This document shows positions 47,143 through 57,494 of a stretch of 64,000 nt of DNA, in pieces. Under the pieces are notes generated by a model, which had not been told where the DNA came from, did no database searches, and was given only the letters and a program-made list of their open reading frames with translations. The DNA is from Pseudomonadota bacterium (GTDB taxonomy: Bacteria > Pseudomonadota > Alphaproteobacteria > Rhizobiales > Aestuariivirgaceae): NCBI GenBank assembly GCA_020161855.1, contig JAIUNJ010000007.1:62001-126000 (forward strand). Reading direction: 5' to 3'. How positions within the stretch are numbered: the first letter of the stretch is position 1; each line of letters opens with the position of its first letter. Position numbers and translations under genes: made by a program.

Positions 47143-49167
47143 ATGGGCCTGCGTACTGTTCGGAAAAAGGGAATCGGCAATCGGGTTGCCCGGCTCATGG
47201 CGGTGGCCGTGATCCTGGCCGTTGTCGTCGTCGCGGGCCTCATCAGCGTCTATGACGCCAATGTCGCCGCCCAGCAGAAGCGGGCGGCGGTCGAGGGCAC
47301 GGCCTATGTCTTTGCCTCGGCCGTTGCAGATCACGTTGCCACCCGCGATGCCAGCGCCATTCGCACCGTCCTGCGTTCGCTGGATCGTGTTCCCGGCGTC
47401 ATCTCGGCCACCGTGCATGGCGCCGACGGCAAGGCTATCGCGACACTCGGCCAGAAGGCCCTGCTCACATCGGACGTCATCGTCACGGATCCGAGCTTCT
47501 TCGACATGATGAGCAAGGGGATCGTCCCTGTCTCAGTCGACATCATCAAGGGCGGGGCCGTGCAGGGCACGCTCGTGCTCACCACTGACATCTCCGATCT
47601 CCGGCAGGACTTTTTCCAGACCATGATGGCGGTCGTCGCAGCCTCGTTGCTGGCAGCCGCCTTTGCCATGCTTCTCTTGACGCCCCTGCTCCGCAAGATC
47701 GTCGATCCCATCCAGAAGCTCACCCGCTCCGTTCAGGATCTTCGCGTTTCGCAGAACTACGCTGTCACACTGCCGCGTGCGAGTGACGACGAAACCGGCA
47801 TTCTTGTGGAGAACTTCAATGGGCTGCTCCACGACATTCGCGACCGTGATCAGTCGCTCCAGCAACTCGCCTATTTCGACACGCTGACAGGTCTGCCGAA
47901 CCGCGCCGCCTTCCAGCGCGACCTGGCCGAGCGCCTGGCTGGCCTCCAACAGGATGGGTCGCAAGTCGCAGCCATTCTACTCGACATCGATGGCTTCCGG
48001 GCCCTCAACAACGCCTTCGGTCTGGCCGCAGGAGACGCAATCTTGCAGCACGTCGGCAGCATTCTCACCGAACAATCGCCACCGGGCGCCCTCGTTGCCC
48101 GCCTTGGTGGTGATGAATTCGGTATCCTAGTTCCCGATCGCCTCGACGGTGAGGCCGCAATGGCCACGCTCGCGCACATTCACGCCACGTTCTACCAGCC
48201 TATCAATGTCAACGGCATGGAACTGCACCTCACCCTGTCGGCGGGCGCCACGCTGGCTCCTGTTCACGCTCCGACAGTCTCTGACGCGCTCCGCTTCATG
48301 GATCTCGCCGCCAACGCGGCGCGCAAGCAGGGCGCAGGACGCAGTGCCTTCTTCCGTCAGGAAATGGACGAAACGCTGCGCAAGGAAACGGAACTCGCCC
48401 AGCGCCTGCGCAGCGCCATCGACAACAATGAACTCACACTACACTTTCAGCCGCAGCAGCAGCTGTCATCCTGGCAGATCGTCGGGTTCGAGGCTCTGGT
48501 CCGCTGGAATCACCCAACGCTGGGCACAGTGTCTCCAGCCCTTTTCATCCCGATTGCCGAACGCAGCGGCTTCGTTGCCGCCATCGGTGACTGGGTGCTG
48601 CGTGAGGCCTGTGCGCAGGCCCGGACCTGGCTCGACGAGACAGGCCGGCCCTATGTCGTCGCGGTCAATGTCTCGCCCGCGCAGATTCTCCAGTCAGGAT
48701 TTGTCCGGCGTGTCGAGGCCGCACTTGCCGACGCACGTCTGCCCGGCGAACTGCTCTGCCTTGAGTTGACGGAGTCGATCTTCCTCGGCCGCTCCCTTGG
48801 TGGCGTCCGCAGCATCCTTGACGAATTGAGCCAACTGGGCGTGAACCTCGCTCTGGACGATTTCGGCACCGGCTTCTCATCCCTCGCCTATCTCTCCCAG
48901 TTGCCCTTCAACAAGCTCAAGATCGACCGTTCCTTCGTCACCGCGTCACAAACCTCGGTCAAGCGCACCGAGATCCTGCGTTCTATCGTCCAGATGGCAC
49001 ATTCGCTGGAAATGACCGTGGTGGCAGAAGGTGCGGAGACACAAGCCGAACTGCAGCTTCTTCATGATCTTGGCGCCGATCAGGTTCAGGGGTTCGTCGT
49101 CTCGAAGCCCGTTCCGGCCCCGCAGGCGCTTGCCCTGGCGGAGCATCTCAACAGCGCCGCAGCATGA
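47143..49167 (+). CDS. Membrane GGDEF-EAL cyclic-di-GMP enzyme
   Basis: The 674-residue protein has an N-terminal membrane helix (LMAVAVILAVVVVAGLISVY), a periplasmic sensor part (about 40-170), a second helix near 178-203, a HAMP-like linker, a GGDEF domain with intact LGGDEFGIL, and an EAL domain. EAL catalytic residues are present: FEALVRW, ELTES, DDFGTGFSSL, KIDRSFV, AEGAET and VQGF. It could therefore both make and degrade cyclic-di-GMP, with phosphodiesterase activity very likely. GGGGGGAAC precedes ATG 47143. Confidence 0.93.
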   Translation: MGLRTVRKKGIGNRVARLMAVAVILAVVVVAGLISVYDANVAAQQKRAAVEGTAYVFASAVADHVATRDASAIRTVLRSLDRVPGVISATVHGADGKAIATLGQKALLTSDVIVTDPSFFDMMSKGIVPVSVDIIKGGAVQGTLVLTTDISDLRQDFFQTMMAVVAASLLAAAFAMLLLTPLLRKIVDPIQKLTRSVQDLRVSQNYAVTLPRASDDETGILVENFNGLLHDIRDRDQSLQQLAYFDTLTGLPNRAAFQRDLAERLAGLQQDGSQVAAILLDIDGFRALNNAFGLAAGDAILQHVGSILTEQSPPGALVARLGGDEFGILVPDRLDGEAAMATLAHIHATFYQPINVNGMELHLTLSAGATLAPVHAPTVSDALRFMDLAANAARKQGAGRSAFFRQEMDETLRKETELAQRLRSAIDNNELTLHFQPQQQLSSWQIVGFEALVRWNHPTLGTVSPALFIPIAERSGFVAAIGDWVLREACAQARTWLDETGRPYVVAVNVSPAQILQSGFVRRVEAALADARLPGELLCLELTESIFLGRSLGGVRSILDELSQLGVNLALDDFGTGFSSLAYLSQLPFNKLKIDRSFVTASQTSVKRTEILRSIVQMAHSLEMTVVAEGAETQAELQLLHDLGADQVQGFVVSKPVPAPQALALAEHLNSAAA

Positions 49168-49186
49168 CGCAGGGCCTAGGATGAGG

Positions 49187-49262
49187 TGGTGGGCCCGCCA
49201 GGACTCGAACCTGGAACCAGGCGGTTATGAGCCGCCAGCTCTAACCATTGAGCTACAGGCCC
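49187..49262 (-). tRNA. tRNA with CAT anticodon, probably tRNA-Ile2
   Basis: A complete 76-base cloverleaf on the minus strand. The acceptor stem is GGGCCTG with CGGGCCC, the D arm contains AGCTCAATGGTTAGAGC, the anticodon stem GGCGG/CCGCC encloses the loop CTCATAA, the T arm has GGTTCGAGTCC, and the 3' CCA is encoded. The anticodon CAT could be Met. The CTCATAA loop and acceptor resemble the bacterial isoleucine tRNA whose C34 is changed to lysidine, so I favour Ile2. An 8-bp hairpin (49269-49289) lies just upstream of it. Confidence 0.93.
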
Positions 49263-49335
49263 ACCGTGAGCCCGGCTCGTTGCCGGGCTGTCGGCGTGGC
49301 TACAGCAAAACTGTGCTCTATGCTATAGGCCCGGC

Positions 49336-50805
49336 ATGAAAGAGCAGAACCAACAGCAGACCCTCACGCCCGAAGCCGCCGTAGAGCGCTTGATCACTAT
49401 GCATGCGGACGCCACAGCGGCCCTGCGGCAGGCTCTGGAAGCCTATTTCAAGGACCGGGTTCCACCAGCCGCCACAGCCCGCGCCCGCTTTTGCTATCCC
49501 GAATTGCGCGTGACTTATGAGGCGCACGGCATCCAGCCCACGATTTCCCGCGCCTATGCCAAGTTTCAGGGGCCGGGCGTTTATGCCACGACGATCACCC
49601 ATCCCGCGCATTTCCGGCGCTATCTGATCGAGCAACTCACCTATCTGGTGAAGGACTACAACGCGACCATCGCGGTCGGGCCATCGAAGCAGGAAATCCC
49701 CTATCCTTACGTCCTCGACAAGGGTGACGATCTCGGCGCAGGCGGCCTCCTCGCCGCCGAACTGGCACTGCATTTTCCTACGCCTCAGCTCTCGCTGGTG
49801 GGAGACGAAATCGCCGATGGCATCTGGGTCAATCCACCGGGAGAACCTTTGCCGCTTTCGCTCTTCGATGCCGTACGCGTCGACTATTCGCTGAAGCGCC
49901 TGCAGCACTACACCGGCAACCACTGGGACAAGACGCAGCCCTGGATCCTGCTCACCAACTATCACCGCTACGTCGATCAGTTCGTGCAGTGGGGCCGCAA
50001 GCGCATGCAGGAAGGCGGCCCCTGGAACGCGCTTCATCTTCCCGGAGGCGGCGTCCTCACCCCGGAAGACTCCGACGAAGCAGCTGAGCACACCATCGGC
50101 AACTCCCCGTGGCACCGCTTCCAGATGCCCGCCTACCACCTCACGCGCAAGGACGGAGAAGGTGGCATCACGCTGGTAAACGTCGGCGTTGGCCCGTCGA
50201 ATGCCAAGACCATGACCGATCATCTGGCGGTGCTGCGCCCGCATTGCTGGCTGATGATCGGCCATTGTGGCGGTCTGCGCCAGTCACAGCGCATCGGCGA
50301 CTATGTGCTGGCACACGGCTATCTGCGCGAAGACCGCATACTCGACTCCATCGTGCCGCCCTCAATTCCGATTCCGGCCCTGGCCGAAATCCAGGTCGCT
50401 CTGCAGGGTGCTGCGGCAGCGATCACAGGTGAGTCAGGTGAAGACCTGAAGCAACGCCTGCGCACCGGTACGGTCGTGACCTACGACGACCGCAACTGGG
50501 AACTGCGCTGGTCGCAGGAACGCCGCCCCATCAATCTCTCCCGCGCCATCGCCGTAGATATGGAAAGCGGCACGGTGGCGGCCCAGGGCTATCGACTGCG
50601 CGTTCCCTACGGCACCCTGCTCTGTGTCTCCGACAAGCCTCTGCATGGTGAGATCAAGCTGCCCGGCGCCGCCAACGCCTTCTACGACCGGGCCGTCGGC
50701 GAGCACCTGCTGATCGGGCTCGAGACGCTCGAACGCCTGCGGCGTGACCGCAAGGGCCTGCATTCGCGCAAGCTCCGCAGCTTCGACGAACCGCCATTCC
50801 GCTGA
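49336..50805 (+). CDS. amn: AMP nucleosidase
   Basis: Cleaves AMP to adenine and ribose-5-phosphate. The 489-residue protein has the N-terminal Amn regulatory domain (ARFCYPELRVTYEAHG) and the C-terminal phosphorylase-fold domain with VGVGPSNAKTMTDHLAVLRPHCWLMIGHCGGLR and the ribose-binding AVDMESGTVAAQG. It is followed in the same direction by mtnK, so nucleoside and methylthioribose salvage genes are together. Confidence 0.95.
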   Translation: MKEQNQQQTLTPEAAVERLITMHADATAALRQALEAYFKDRVPPAATARARFCYPELRVTYEAHGIQPTISRAYAKFQGPGVYATTITHPAHFRRYLIEQLTYLVKDYNATIAVGPSKQEIPYPYVLDKGDDLGAGGLLAAELALHFPTPQLSLVGDEIADGIWVNPPGEPLPLSLFDAVRVDYSLKRLQHYTGNHWDKTQPWILLTNYHRYVDQFVQWGRKRMQEGGPWNALHLPGGGVLTPEDSDEAAEHTIGNSPWHRFQMPAYHLTRKDGEGGITLVNVGVGPSNAKTMTDHLAVLRPHCWLMIGHCGGLRQSQRIGDYVLAHGYLREDRILDSIVPPSIPIPALAEIQVALQGAAAAITGESGEDLKQRLRTGTVVTYDDRNWELRWSQERRPINLSRAIAVDMESGTVAAQGYRLRVPYGTLLCVSDKPLHGEIKLPGAANAFYDRAVGEHLLIGLETLERLRRDRKGLHSRKLRSFDEPPFR

Positions 50806-50885
50806 GCCATCCCCGGCTTGCGCAGCGGCGCCGTTGGTGCCACATATCGCCCCAAGAAACTGAATGGAAACAGAGAGTTCGCCCC

Positions 50886-52181
50886 ATGGGAGAAGCCGCA
50901 AAGGTCCACCCGGATTACAAGCCCCAGACTGCCGGCAGCCTGAAGGACTATCTGGCACGGCTGCCTGATGTCGCAAGCCGCCTGGGTGGCAAGCCAGATG
51001 GCTGGACAGTCGAGGAAGTGGGCGACGGCAATCTGAACCTCGTCTTCATCGTCAAGGGTCCGTCCGGTGGTATCGCTGTCAAGCAGGCCCTTCCCTATGT
51101 GCGCCTTGTCGGCGAGGCTTGGCCCCTGCCGCTGTCACGTGCGCACTACGAGTACATGACGCTCACGCATCATGGAAAGGCGGCCCCCGGCCTCACGCCC
51201 ACCATCTACCACTATGACGAAGCCATGGCCCTCATCGTCATGGAGCTCCTGCAGCCGCACATCATCATGCGCCGCGGCATGATCGCGGGAACGGTCTATC
51301 CGCTTTTTGCCGGCGTCATATCGACCTATATGGCCAACACGCTCTTCGCGACGAGCGACATGGCCCTCTCTGCCAAGGACAAGAAGGCGCTCATCGGTGA
51401 TTTTGCCGGCAACACCGCGCTCTGCAAAATCACCGAAGACCTGATCTTCACCGATCCCTATCGCATTGCCGAGTTGAATCGCTGGACCAAGCCATGGCTC
51501 GATGGCCATGCTGCCGCTTTCCGCAGCGATGGCCCGCTGAAAGTGGCCGTTTCCCGGCTCAAGGTGAAGTTCCTGAGCTCAGCCGAGGCCCTGATCCATG
51601 GCGACCTGCACACGGGCTCGGTCATGCTCACGGAGCAGGACACTCGCATTATCGATCCCGAATTCGCCTTTGTCGGGCCGATGGGTTTTGACGTCGGTGC
51701 GGTGATCGCCAACCTCGTCATCAACTATCTCTCCCAGGTGGGCCACGAAGAGAAGCCCGGCGCCCGTGATGCTTATCGCGACTGGGTGCTGCGGACGGCC
51801 GAAGAAGTCTGGGTGCAGTTCCGGGCCAAGTTCATCGCGAACTGGGAAAAGGGCGGCATCGGCGATGCCTATCCACGCGACCTGTTCGCCGGCGCAGAAG
51901 GCCAGCGTACATTGGCTGCAGAGCGCGAGGCCTACATGGACCGCCTCTGGCAGGATACCGTCGGCTTTGCCTCCGCAAAGATGATCCGCCGCGTGCTCGG
52001 CCTCGCCCACAACATCGATCTCGAATGGATCAAGGATGAGAGGCTGCGCGCCACCGCTGAAGCCCGCGTCCTGGAGCTTGCCCGCGACATGATGGTGAAC
52101 ACCGGCGACTACCGGAAAATCACCGACATCACTGCCGCCGCGCGCAAGGCCAATGCCTCGCAGCCGAAGCTGACGGGCTAG
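50886..52181 (+). CDS. mtnK: S-methyl-5-thioribose kinase
   Basis: Phosphorylates methylthioribose in methionine salvage. The 431-residue protein has the aminoglycoside-phosphotransferase-like fold with [17 protein letters not shown], the catalytic [10 protein letters not shown] and the metal-binding [17 protein letters not shown]. It converges on mtnA, the next enzyme, with a 4-bp stop overlap (CTAG). Confidence 0.96.
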   Translation: MGEAAKVHPDYKPQTAGSLKDYLARLPDVASRLGGKPDGWTVEEVGDGNLNLVFIVKGPSGGIAVKQALPYVRLVGEAWPLPLSRAHYEYMTLTHHGKAAPGLTPTIYHYDEAMALIVMELLQPHIIMRRGMIAGTVYPLFAGVISTYMANTLFATSDMALSAKDKKALIGDFAGNTALCKITEDLIFTDPYRIAELNRWTKPWLDGHAAAFRSDGPLKVAVSRLKVKFLSSAEALIHGDLHTGSVMLTEQDTRIIDPEFAFVGPMGFDVGAVIANLVINYLSQVGHEEKPGARDAYRDWVLRTAEEVWVQFRAKFIANWEKGGIGDAYPRDLFAGAEGQRTLAAEREAYMDRLWQDTVGFASAKMIRRVLGLAHNIDLEWIKDERLRATAEARVLELARDMMVNTGDYRKITDITAAARKANASQPKLTG

Positions 52182-53278
52182 CTGCCCGAGCGTTCCGGGA
52201 ACAGCTTGGCGATACTCGCCTCGTTGGCAGCGGCAACGCCCTTCTCAGTGATGAGGCCGGTCACGAGGCGCGCAGGCGTCACGTCGAAGCCGTAGTTGGC
52301 AACGGGAGAGCCGGAGGCCACGATCTCGACCGTTGCGATGGCGCCCGAGGCCAGCCGGCCGGTCATGTGGGTCACTTCCTCCGGCGAGCGCTGCTCGATC
52401 GGGATATCCCGCACCCCGTCTTCCAGTTTGAAATCGATGGTGGGTGACGGCAGCGCAACATAGAACGGCACGCCATTGTCCTTGGCGGCAAGCGCCTTGA
52501 GATAGGTGCCGATCTTGTTGGCAACATCGCCTGTGCGGGTCGTCCGGTCAGTGCCGACAATCACCATGTCCACCATGCCATGCTGCATGACATGGCCTCC
52601 GGTGTTGTCCGGGATCACTGTGTGCGGCACGCCATGATGGCCAAGTTCGAAGGCCGTGAGCGAGGCGCCCTGGTTTCGGGGCCGGGTCTCGTCCACCCAG
52701 ACATGGATCTTCATGCCCTTGTCATGCGCCATGTAGATCGGCGCCGTTGCCGTCCCCCAATCCACGGTCGCCAGCCACCCGGCATTGCAGTGAGTCAGGA
52801 TGTTGATTGTGCTGCCGGCTGGCTTTTTGGCGGCAATGGCCTCGATGATGGCAAGGCCGTTGCGGCCGATCGCGGCGTTGATCTCGACGTCCTCGTCACA
52901 GATTTCCGCGGCGCGCTTGTAGGCGGCGGCCCGGCGCTCACCCGGCGCGAGCGGCGCAAGAAAGCCACGCATCTCGTCCAGCGCCCAGCGCAGGTTGACG
53001 GCGGTGGGCCTCGTGCGCATCAGCCGCTCGTAAGCGGTAGCCAGCCCCTTGTCGCTTGTGTCGCCAGCCATGCCCAGCGCCATGCCATAGGCAGCCGTGG
53101 CGCCGATCAGCGGTGCGCCACGCACTGTCATGTCCTCAATGCAGACGGCCACATCCTCGAGGCTCTTGAGAGGCTTCACCACAAGTTCAAACGGCAACCG
53201 GGTCTGGTCGATCACCTCGACCGTCGTTCCATCCTTTCCGAGCCAGATGGTGCGATAGGGTTTGCCGTCAATCTTCAT
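52178..53278 (-). CDS. mtnA: S-methyl-5-thioribose-1-phosphate isomerase
   Basis: Converts methylthioribose-1-phosphate to methylthioribulose-1-phosphate. The 366-residue protein has [16 protein letters not shown], the catalytic Cys in [13 protein letters not shown] and Asp in [18 protein letters not shown]. It is co-transcribed with the upstream MFS gene (ATGA overlap) and convergent with mtnK. Later salvage genes (mtnB, C, D) are not in the window. Confidence 0.96.
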   Translation of the reverse strand: MKIDGKPYRTIWLGKDGTTVEVIDQTRLPFELVVKPLKSLEDVAVCIEDMTVRGAPLIGATAAYGMALGMAGDTSDKGLATAYERLMRTRPTAVNLRWALDEMRGFLAPLAPGERRAAAYKRAAEICDEDVEINAAIGRNGLAIIEAIAAKKPAGSTINILTHCNAGWLATVDWGTATAPIYMAHDKGMKIHVWVDETRPRNQGASLTAFELGHHGVPHTVIPDNTGGHVMQHGMVDMVIVGTDRTTRTGDVANKIGTYLKALAAKDNGVPFYVALPSPTIDFKLEDGVRDIPIEQRSPEEVTHMTGRLASGAIATVEIVASGSPVANYGFDVTPARLVTGLITEKGVAAANEASIAKLFPERSGS

Positions 53279-54468
53279 GCGAGGTTACTCCGGGTTCGTG
53301 TCAGGGCGAGCCAACCGATCAGGGCGAGAGCAATCGCCGCTGGCGGAAACAGTGCAAAAGGTACGGCATGCCAGCCGAGGTCGGCAAGGATGAGGCCCGA
53401 CGACGACGACGCAATCGCCATGAGGATGGAGATGCCAAGATCGTTGGCCGCCTGCACCTTGCCGCGCTCGGACGGCCTGTAGCAGTCGGTCAGCATGGTT
53501 GTGCCGCCGATAAAGCCGAAATTCCAGCCAAGGCCGAGCACAATCAGGGCGATGGCGAAGTGTCCGAACGTGATGCCGGCAAGGCCTACGCCCGCCGCCA
53601 GCATCAGCAGGATCATGCCCGCCGCGGTGACGCGCTCCGGTCCGAAACGCTGGATCAGTTGCCCCGTGAAGAAACTCGGAACGAACATCGCCAGCACATG
53701 CCACTGGATCACCCAGCTGGCGTCAGCCTGGGTGAATCCGCACCCGATCATGGCAACCGGTGCTGCGGTCATCATCAGGTTCATCAACGCATAAGCGATC
53801 ATGGCGGAAGCCATCGCCACGATCAGCTTGCGCTGCTGCAGAAGCTCGCCCCAGCTGCGCTGCGGCCCTTCAATCTGGGCAGCGGTCGGCTTGGCAATCC
53901 TCAGCTGTGAAACGACCACAAGGTTCGCCAGCGCCAGCAGTGCTGCAGCGGCGTAGGAACCAGCAAACATGTAGGGCGCAAAGAGATCGCTGCTCTTGCT
54001 TGAAATCAGTGTTCCGGCCACCGCAGCGACCACACCGCCGGTCAGTACCCATGAGATGGCGATCGACTTGCTGCGTTCGTCCGCAGCTTCGGCGGCGGCA
54101 AAGCGGTAGAACCCGCTTGTCGCTTGGAAAACACCCTGCATCGCGGTGGCAAAGCAGAAGACGGAAAAATTCGCATTGACGATCGCCCAGACAGCCAGCA
54201 GCGCGCCCAGGATGCTCACCAGCGCACCGGCCAGAAACACCGGCTTCCGCCCGATCCGTTGCATGATCAGCGACGCGGGAACTGTCGTCACCATGGCGCC
54301 CAGCACGAAAGTCGTCACCGGCAAGGTGGCATAACCCGGGCTTGGTGCAATCTGCAGGCCCACGAGGCCAGCTGTCGCGAACACCGTGATGATGCAGCAC
54401 GAATACAGCGCCTGCGCGATCGCAAGCAGCAGGATCGTCTTGCGTGCGCTGGGAACAGCCGTCGTCAA
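53275..54468 (-). CDS. Major facilitator superfamily transporter
   Basis: A 397-residue protein with about twelve membrane helices, the MFS loop motif [13 protein letters not shown] after helix 2 and a symmetrical second half. It lies between nusB and mtnA with overlaps on both sides. TTG at 54468 overlaps the nusB stop as TTGA and has GAGGAA about 8-9 bases upstream; a GTG at 54492 is the alternative. Its neighbours make methylthio-compound transport a guess only. Confidence 0.87.
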   Translation of the reverse strand: MTTAVPSARKTILLLAIAQALYSCCIITVFATAGLVGLQIAPSPGYATLPVTTFVLGAMVTTVPASLIMQRIGRKPVFLAGALVSILGALLAVWAIVNANFSVFCFATAMQGVFQATSGFYRFAAAEAADERSKSIAISWVLTGGVVAAVAGTLISSKSSDLFAPYMFAGSYAAAALLALANLVVVSQLRIAKPTAAQIEGPQRSWGELLQQRKLIVAMASAMIAYALMNLMMTAAPVAMIGCGFTQADASWVIQWHVLAMFVPSFFTGQLIQRFGPERVTAAGMILLMLAAGVGLAGITFGHFAIALIVLGLGWNFGFIGGTTMLTDCYRPSERGKVQAANDLGISILMAIASSSSGLILADLGWHAVPFALFPPAAIALALIGWLALTRTRSNLA

Positions 54469-54938
54469 ACGCTGAATTCCTCGGGCCTGCACCCACGGGC
54501 CAGTGTGTTCAAGACGCCGTTGATGAAGCGCGGCTCATCGCCGCCATCAAAGAAGGCATCGGCCACGCCGACATATTCCGAGATCGCGACCCGCGACGGA
54601 ACCTTGTCCATGAAGAAGATTTCAAAGGCTGCCGCGCGAAGGATCGCCCGAACGGTTGAATCGAGGCGGTGCAACGGCCAGTCCTTGTCGAGAATCTTGT
54701 CCAGCGAAACGTCAAGAAGGGCCTGCTCACGGACAGTCCCCTCCACGACAGTGCGCAGATGCGCGTAGTCGGCCTCGCCACATTCACCATTATCGAAATT
54801 GTCGCCTGCGGCCCGGGACGAGAACTGCGCCAGCGTCTCCCCTACATCGGAGGCGGCAATATCCATCTGGTATAAGGCCTGGACGGCGCCCAGCCGGGCG
54901 GCGGAGCGGGCAACGGGCGGTTTGCGGGGGGTGTTCAT
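54465..54938 (-). CDS. nusB: Transcription antitermination factor NusB
   Basis: RNA-binding protein for rRNA antitermination. The 157-residue all-helical protein has ARLGAVQALYQMDIA near the N terminus, LDKILDKDWPLHRLDSTVRAILRAAAFEI and the C-terminal AISEYVGVADAFFDGGDEPRFINGVLNTLA, all typical. The start MNTPRKPPVAR at 54938 is preferred over 54953. Confidence 0.95.
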   Translation of the reverse strand: MNTPRKPPVARSAARLGAVQALYQMDIAASDVGETLAQFSSRAAGDNFDNGECGEADYAHLRTVVEGTVREQALLDVSLDKILDKDWPLHRLDSTVRAILRAAAFEIFFMDKVPSRVAISEYVGVADAFFDGGDEPRFINGVLNTLARGCRPEEFSV

Positions 54939-55080
54939 GTCTGGCGGTTTCAATCAGCTTTGCGCCACCGCTTAGCCCGCCTCCGCCGCCAGCACAACGC
55001 CGGCCCGGCATGCCACCCCAGACTTGCGCACAGGGCGGCTCCCCCCTATTTCCGGCCATCCTCAGGGGAGAGACAGGCGG

Positions 55081-55998
55081 ATGACCCTACCTTCAGCAAA
55101 GGCGAAGAGCCCGGCCACCGGCGCGATCTTCATGGTTTCCGCCGGGATTGCCTTTGCGGTCATCAACGTCATCACCCAGACGGTCACAGGTGACCCTGCC
55201 TATGGCGGGCTTGGCTTCAAGCCGACCTCCGATGCCTTCTGGCAGTATTTCATCGCCCTCCTGATCTCCCTGCCCTTCATCCTGAAAAGTGGCCCTGGCG
55301 CCATGCGCACGGCCTTCCCCGGGCAGCATGTGATCCGCGTCATCTTCTCGGCCCTGGGCGTGCAGGCTTTCGTCTTCGGCCTCGCCCATGGTGTGCCCAT
55401 CTGGCAGGTCATCGCCCTTGTCATGACCTCGCCCTTCTTCATTCTTCTGGGCGCAAAATTCTCTCTTGGTGAGCATGTCGGGCTGGACCGCTGGTTCGCA
55501 GCGAGCCTCGGCTTTGCCGGTGCCCTGATCGTGCTGCAGCCCTGGTCGTCTGGCTTTACGGTCTGGTCGCTGGCGCCCGTTGCCGCCGCCATCCTGTGGG
55601 GCGCTGCCTCACTCATGACCAAGCGCCTCACCGCCTCCGAGAGTCCCGAGACCATCACCATGTGGCTGCTGCTCCTGCTCTCGCCCATCAATCTCGGGCT
55701 TTCGCTGGCCGCGGGCTTCGAGTGGCCAAGCGGCAGGATCCTTCACCTCATCCTGCTGGGCGGCGTCATCCAGTTCGTGGCACAGTGGTGCCTCACCAAG
55801 GCCTATGACAAGGCCGATGCCTCTTTCCTCCAGCCCTTCGACGATCTGCGCCTGCCCTTCAATGTCATCGCGGGCTATGTGGCCTTCCGCTACCTGCCCG
55901 AAGGCAATCTGTGGATCGGCATTGCCCTCATCATGGCGGCCTCGGCCTTCCTGATGTGGCGGGAACATGTGAAGCGCCGCACAGCCACGGCGGCCTGA
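55081..55998 (+). CDS. EamA/DMT family transporter
   Basis: A 305-residue drug/metabolite exporter with ten membrane helices in two EamA repeats (FMVSAGIAFAVINVITQTV at the start, and LGGVIQFVAQWCLTKAYDKADASFLQPFDDLRLPFN in the second repeat). It is related to but clearly different from the one at 24967. Start MTLPSAKAKS at 55081 follows an AGGCGG. The substrate is unknown. It is convergent with the DUF1906 gene. Confidence 0.88.
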   Translation: MTLPSAKAKSPATGAIFMVSAGIAFAVINVITQTVTGDPAYGGLGFKPTSDAFWQYFIALLISLPFILKSGPGAMRTAFPGQHVIRVIFSALGVQAFVFGLAHGVPIWQVIALVMTSPFFILLGAKFSLGEHVGLDRWFAASLGFAGALIVLQPWSSGFTVWSLAPVAAAILWGAASLMTKRLTASESPETITMWLLLLLSPINLGLSLAAGFEWPSGRILHLILLGGVIQFVAQWCLTKAYDKADASFLQPFDDLRLPFNVIAGYVAFRYLPEGNLWIGIALIMAASAFLMWREHVKRRTATAA

Positions 55999-56002
55999 AC
56001 GC

Positions 56003-57007
56003 TCACCAGCTCGGCTTGCACTTCTCGGGCAGGCCCGCGGCCGGCGTCACCTTGCCCTTCTTCGACCACTGGCCGAAATCCTTGCGCTGCACGCGGTTGA
56101 AATCGAAGCGCGCCGTTTCCTTGCCGTTGAACTGCCAGTTCTTGCAGAAGGTCGTATGCTGCTGCACCAGGGTCCACTTGCCGCTGGCGAGGAATTCCTT
56201 GGACCTTGGCCAGCCGGTCGACATGGCCAGCCAGCAGAATTCCACCAGCTTTCTGTTCAGCAGGTGCTCGCACACAAGCCCGCTGCCATAGCCGCCGATG
56301 CGATAGCGCCCGTCCGCCTTCAGCACGCGGTTCAACTCGCTGAAATAGTGATCGACAAAGGGCAGCATGTCGCCGTGCGTGATGGCTTCCGGCGGCTTGC
56401 CAAAGGCCAGCCGGTGATAGATCCGGAAGCGCTCATAGAACTTGATGTGCTTGCGGAAGCTGGGGTCAGCAGCGAGCAGCCGCTTCTTGCGCTCAGGCTG
56501 CACCACCTGCCCCTTGTTGACGCGCCATTCAAAGACGGAGTCCTTGATCGTCTGGTCGACGCCATCGACGGCAAAATAGATGGCCGAGCCCGCAGGCTGC
56601 CCGTTGGCCCCGGCGAGTTTCAGGGCCTCGCGCGCATCGCGCGCCCCGCGAGACTTGTCGAGGAAGGTCTCCGGATCGGAGTTCTCGTGCTGGAAGATCG
56701 TCACGATGCTGAGGCCCGCCGCCAACAGTGCATCGGTTTCCTTTGGAAACAGCGACTTGCAGGTCGTGTCCGGCCCGACCCAGTCATAGTAGCGGGCAAT
56801 GGTTTTGATGCCGATAGCCTTGAAGGCTTCAACGCCCGTTTTCCCGCTCTTCGTCGTGATCGTCATCACCGGTTGCGAAAGATCAACGAGCGGATATTGC
56901 GGATGGGTGTTGCAGGATGGCGCCGCCGCGGCAGGCAATACCCCCAGCAGAAGAGCCACGAGCCCCGCCCCGGCGCATCTCAGGCCAGAACCAATCACGC
57001 ACACCAT
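56003..57007 (-). CDS. Secreted DUF1906 glycoside-hydrolase-like protein
   Basis: A 334-residue protein with a signal peptide (ending near LPAAAAPSC) and a TIM-barrel-like domain similar to DUF1906/Rv2525c, which resembles peptidoglycan-degrading hydrolases. Blocks such as IGIKTIARYYDWVG, LSIVTIFQHENSDPETF and SAIYFAVDGVDQ fit. It starts in an ATGA overlap with the nrdR stop. A cell-wall role is inferred. Confidence 0.85.
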   Translation of the reverse strand: MVCVIGSGLRCAGAGLVALLLGVLPAAAAPSCNTHPQYPLVDLSQPVMTITTKSGKTGVEAFKAIGIKTIARYYDWVGPDTTCKSLFPKETDALLAAGLSIVTIFQHENSDPETFLDKSRGARDAREALKLAGANGQPAGSAIYFAVDGVDQTIKDSVFEWRVNKGQVVQPERKKRLLAADPSFRKHIKFYERFRIYHRLAFGKPPEAITHGDMLPFVDHYFSELNRVLKADGRYRIGGYGSGLVCEHLLNRKLVEFCWLAMSTGWPRSKEFLASGKWTLVQQHTTFCKNWQFNGKETARFDFNRVQRKDFGQWSKKGKVTPAAGLPEKCKPSW

Positions 57008-57480
57008 CAGGTGTCGTTCTCGCTGCTGTCGTCATTGGCCAGTTCGCCAATGATCTCCTCGAAATCCTTCGCCTCGCGGAAATTGCGGTACACCGAGGCA
57101 AAGCGCACATAGGCCACGTCATCGAGGTTCTTGAGCCCCTCCATGACGAGCTCGCCGATCTGCTCCGACTTGATCTCGTTTTCGCCCAGGCTTTCCAATT
57201 GCCGCACGATCCCGGAAACCATGCGCTCGATACGCTCGGCATCGACAGGCCGCTTGCGCAGGGCCACCTGCACGGAACGTGCGAGCTTGTCGCGGTCGAA
57301 GGGCGTGCGGCGGCCGGACCGCTTCACCACCATCAACTCGCGCAACTGGATGCGTTCAAAGGTCGTGAAGCGTCCGCCGCAATCCGGGCAGGCCCGGCGG
57401 CGGCGGATGGCGGAATTGTCTTCCGTGGCGCGGCTGTCCTTCACCTGGGTTTCGGCATTGCCGCAGAACGGACAGCGCAT
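57007..57480 (-). CDS. nrdR: Transcriptional repressor NrdR
   Basis: Represses ribonucleotide reductase genes in response to ATP/dATP. The 157-residue protein has the N-terminal zinc ribbon (Cys3, Cys6, Cys31, Cys34) and the ATP-cone domain ([31 protein letters not shown]). It lies 14 bp after glyA in the same direction, the usual glyA-nrdR pairing. Confidence 0.97.
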   Translation of the reverse strand: MRCPFCGNAETQVKDSRATEDNSAIRRRRACPDCGGRFTTFERIQLRELMVVKRSGRRTPFDRDKLARSVQVALRKRPVDAERIERMVSGIVRQLESLGENEIKSEQIGELVMEGLKNLDDVAYVRFASVYRNFREAKDFEEIIGELANDDSSENDT

Positions 57481-57494
57481 CGTCTGGAAAGCTC

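Noticed and set aside
49269-49289. AGCCCGGC/GCCGGGCT hairpin beside the tRNA gene as a terminator
   Set aside because: No T run follows on either strand, and it is upstream, not downstream, of the tRNA in its direction of transcription.
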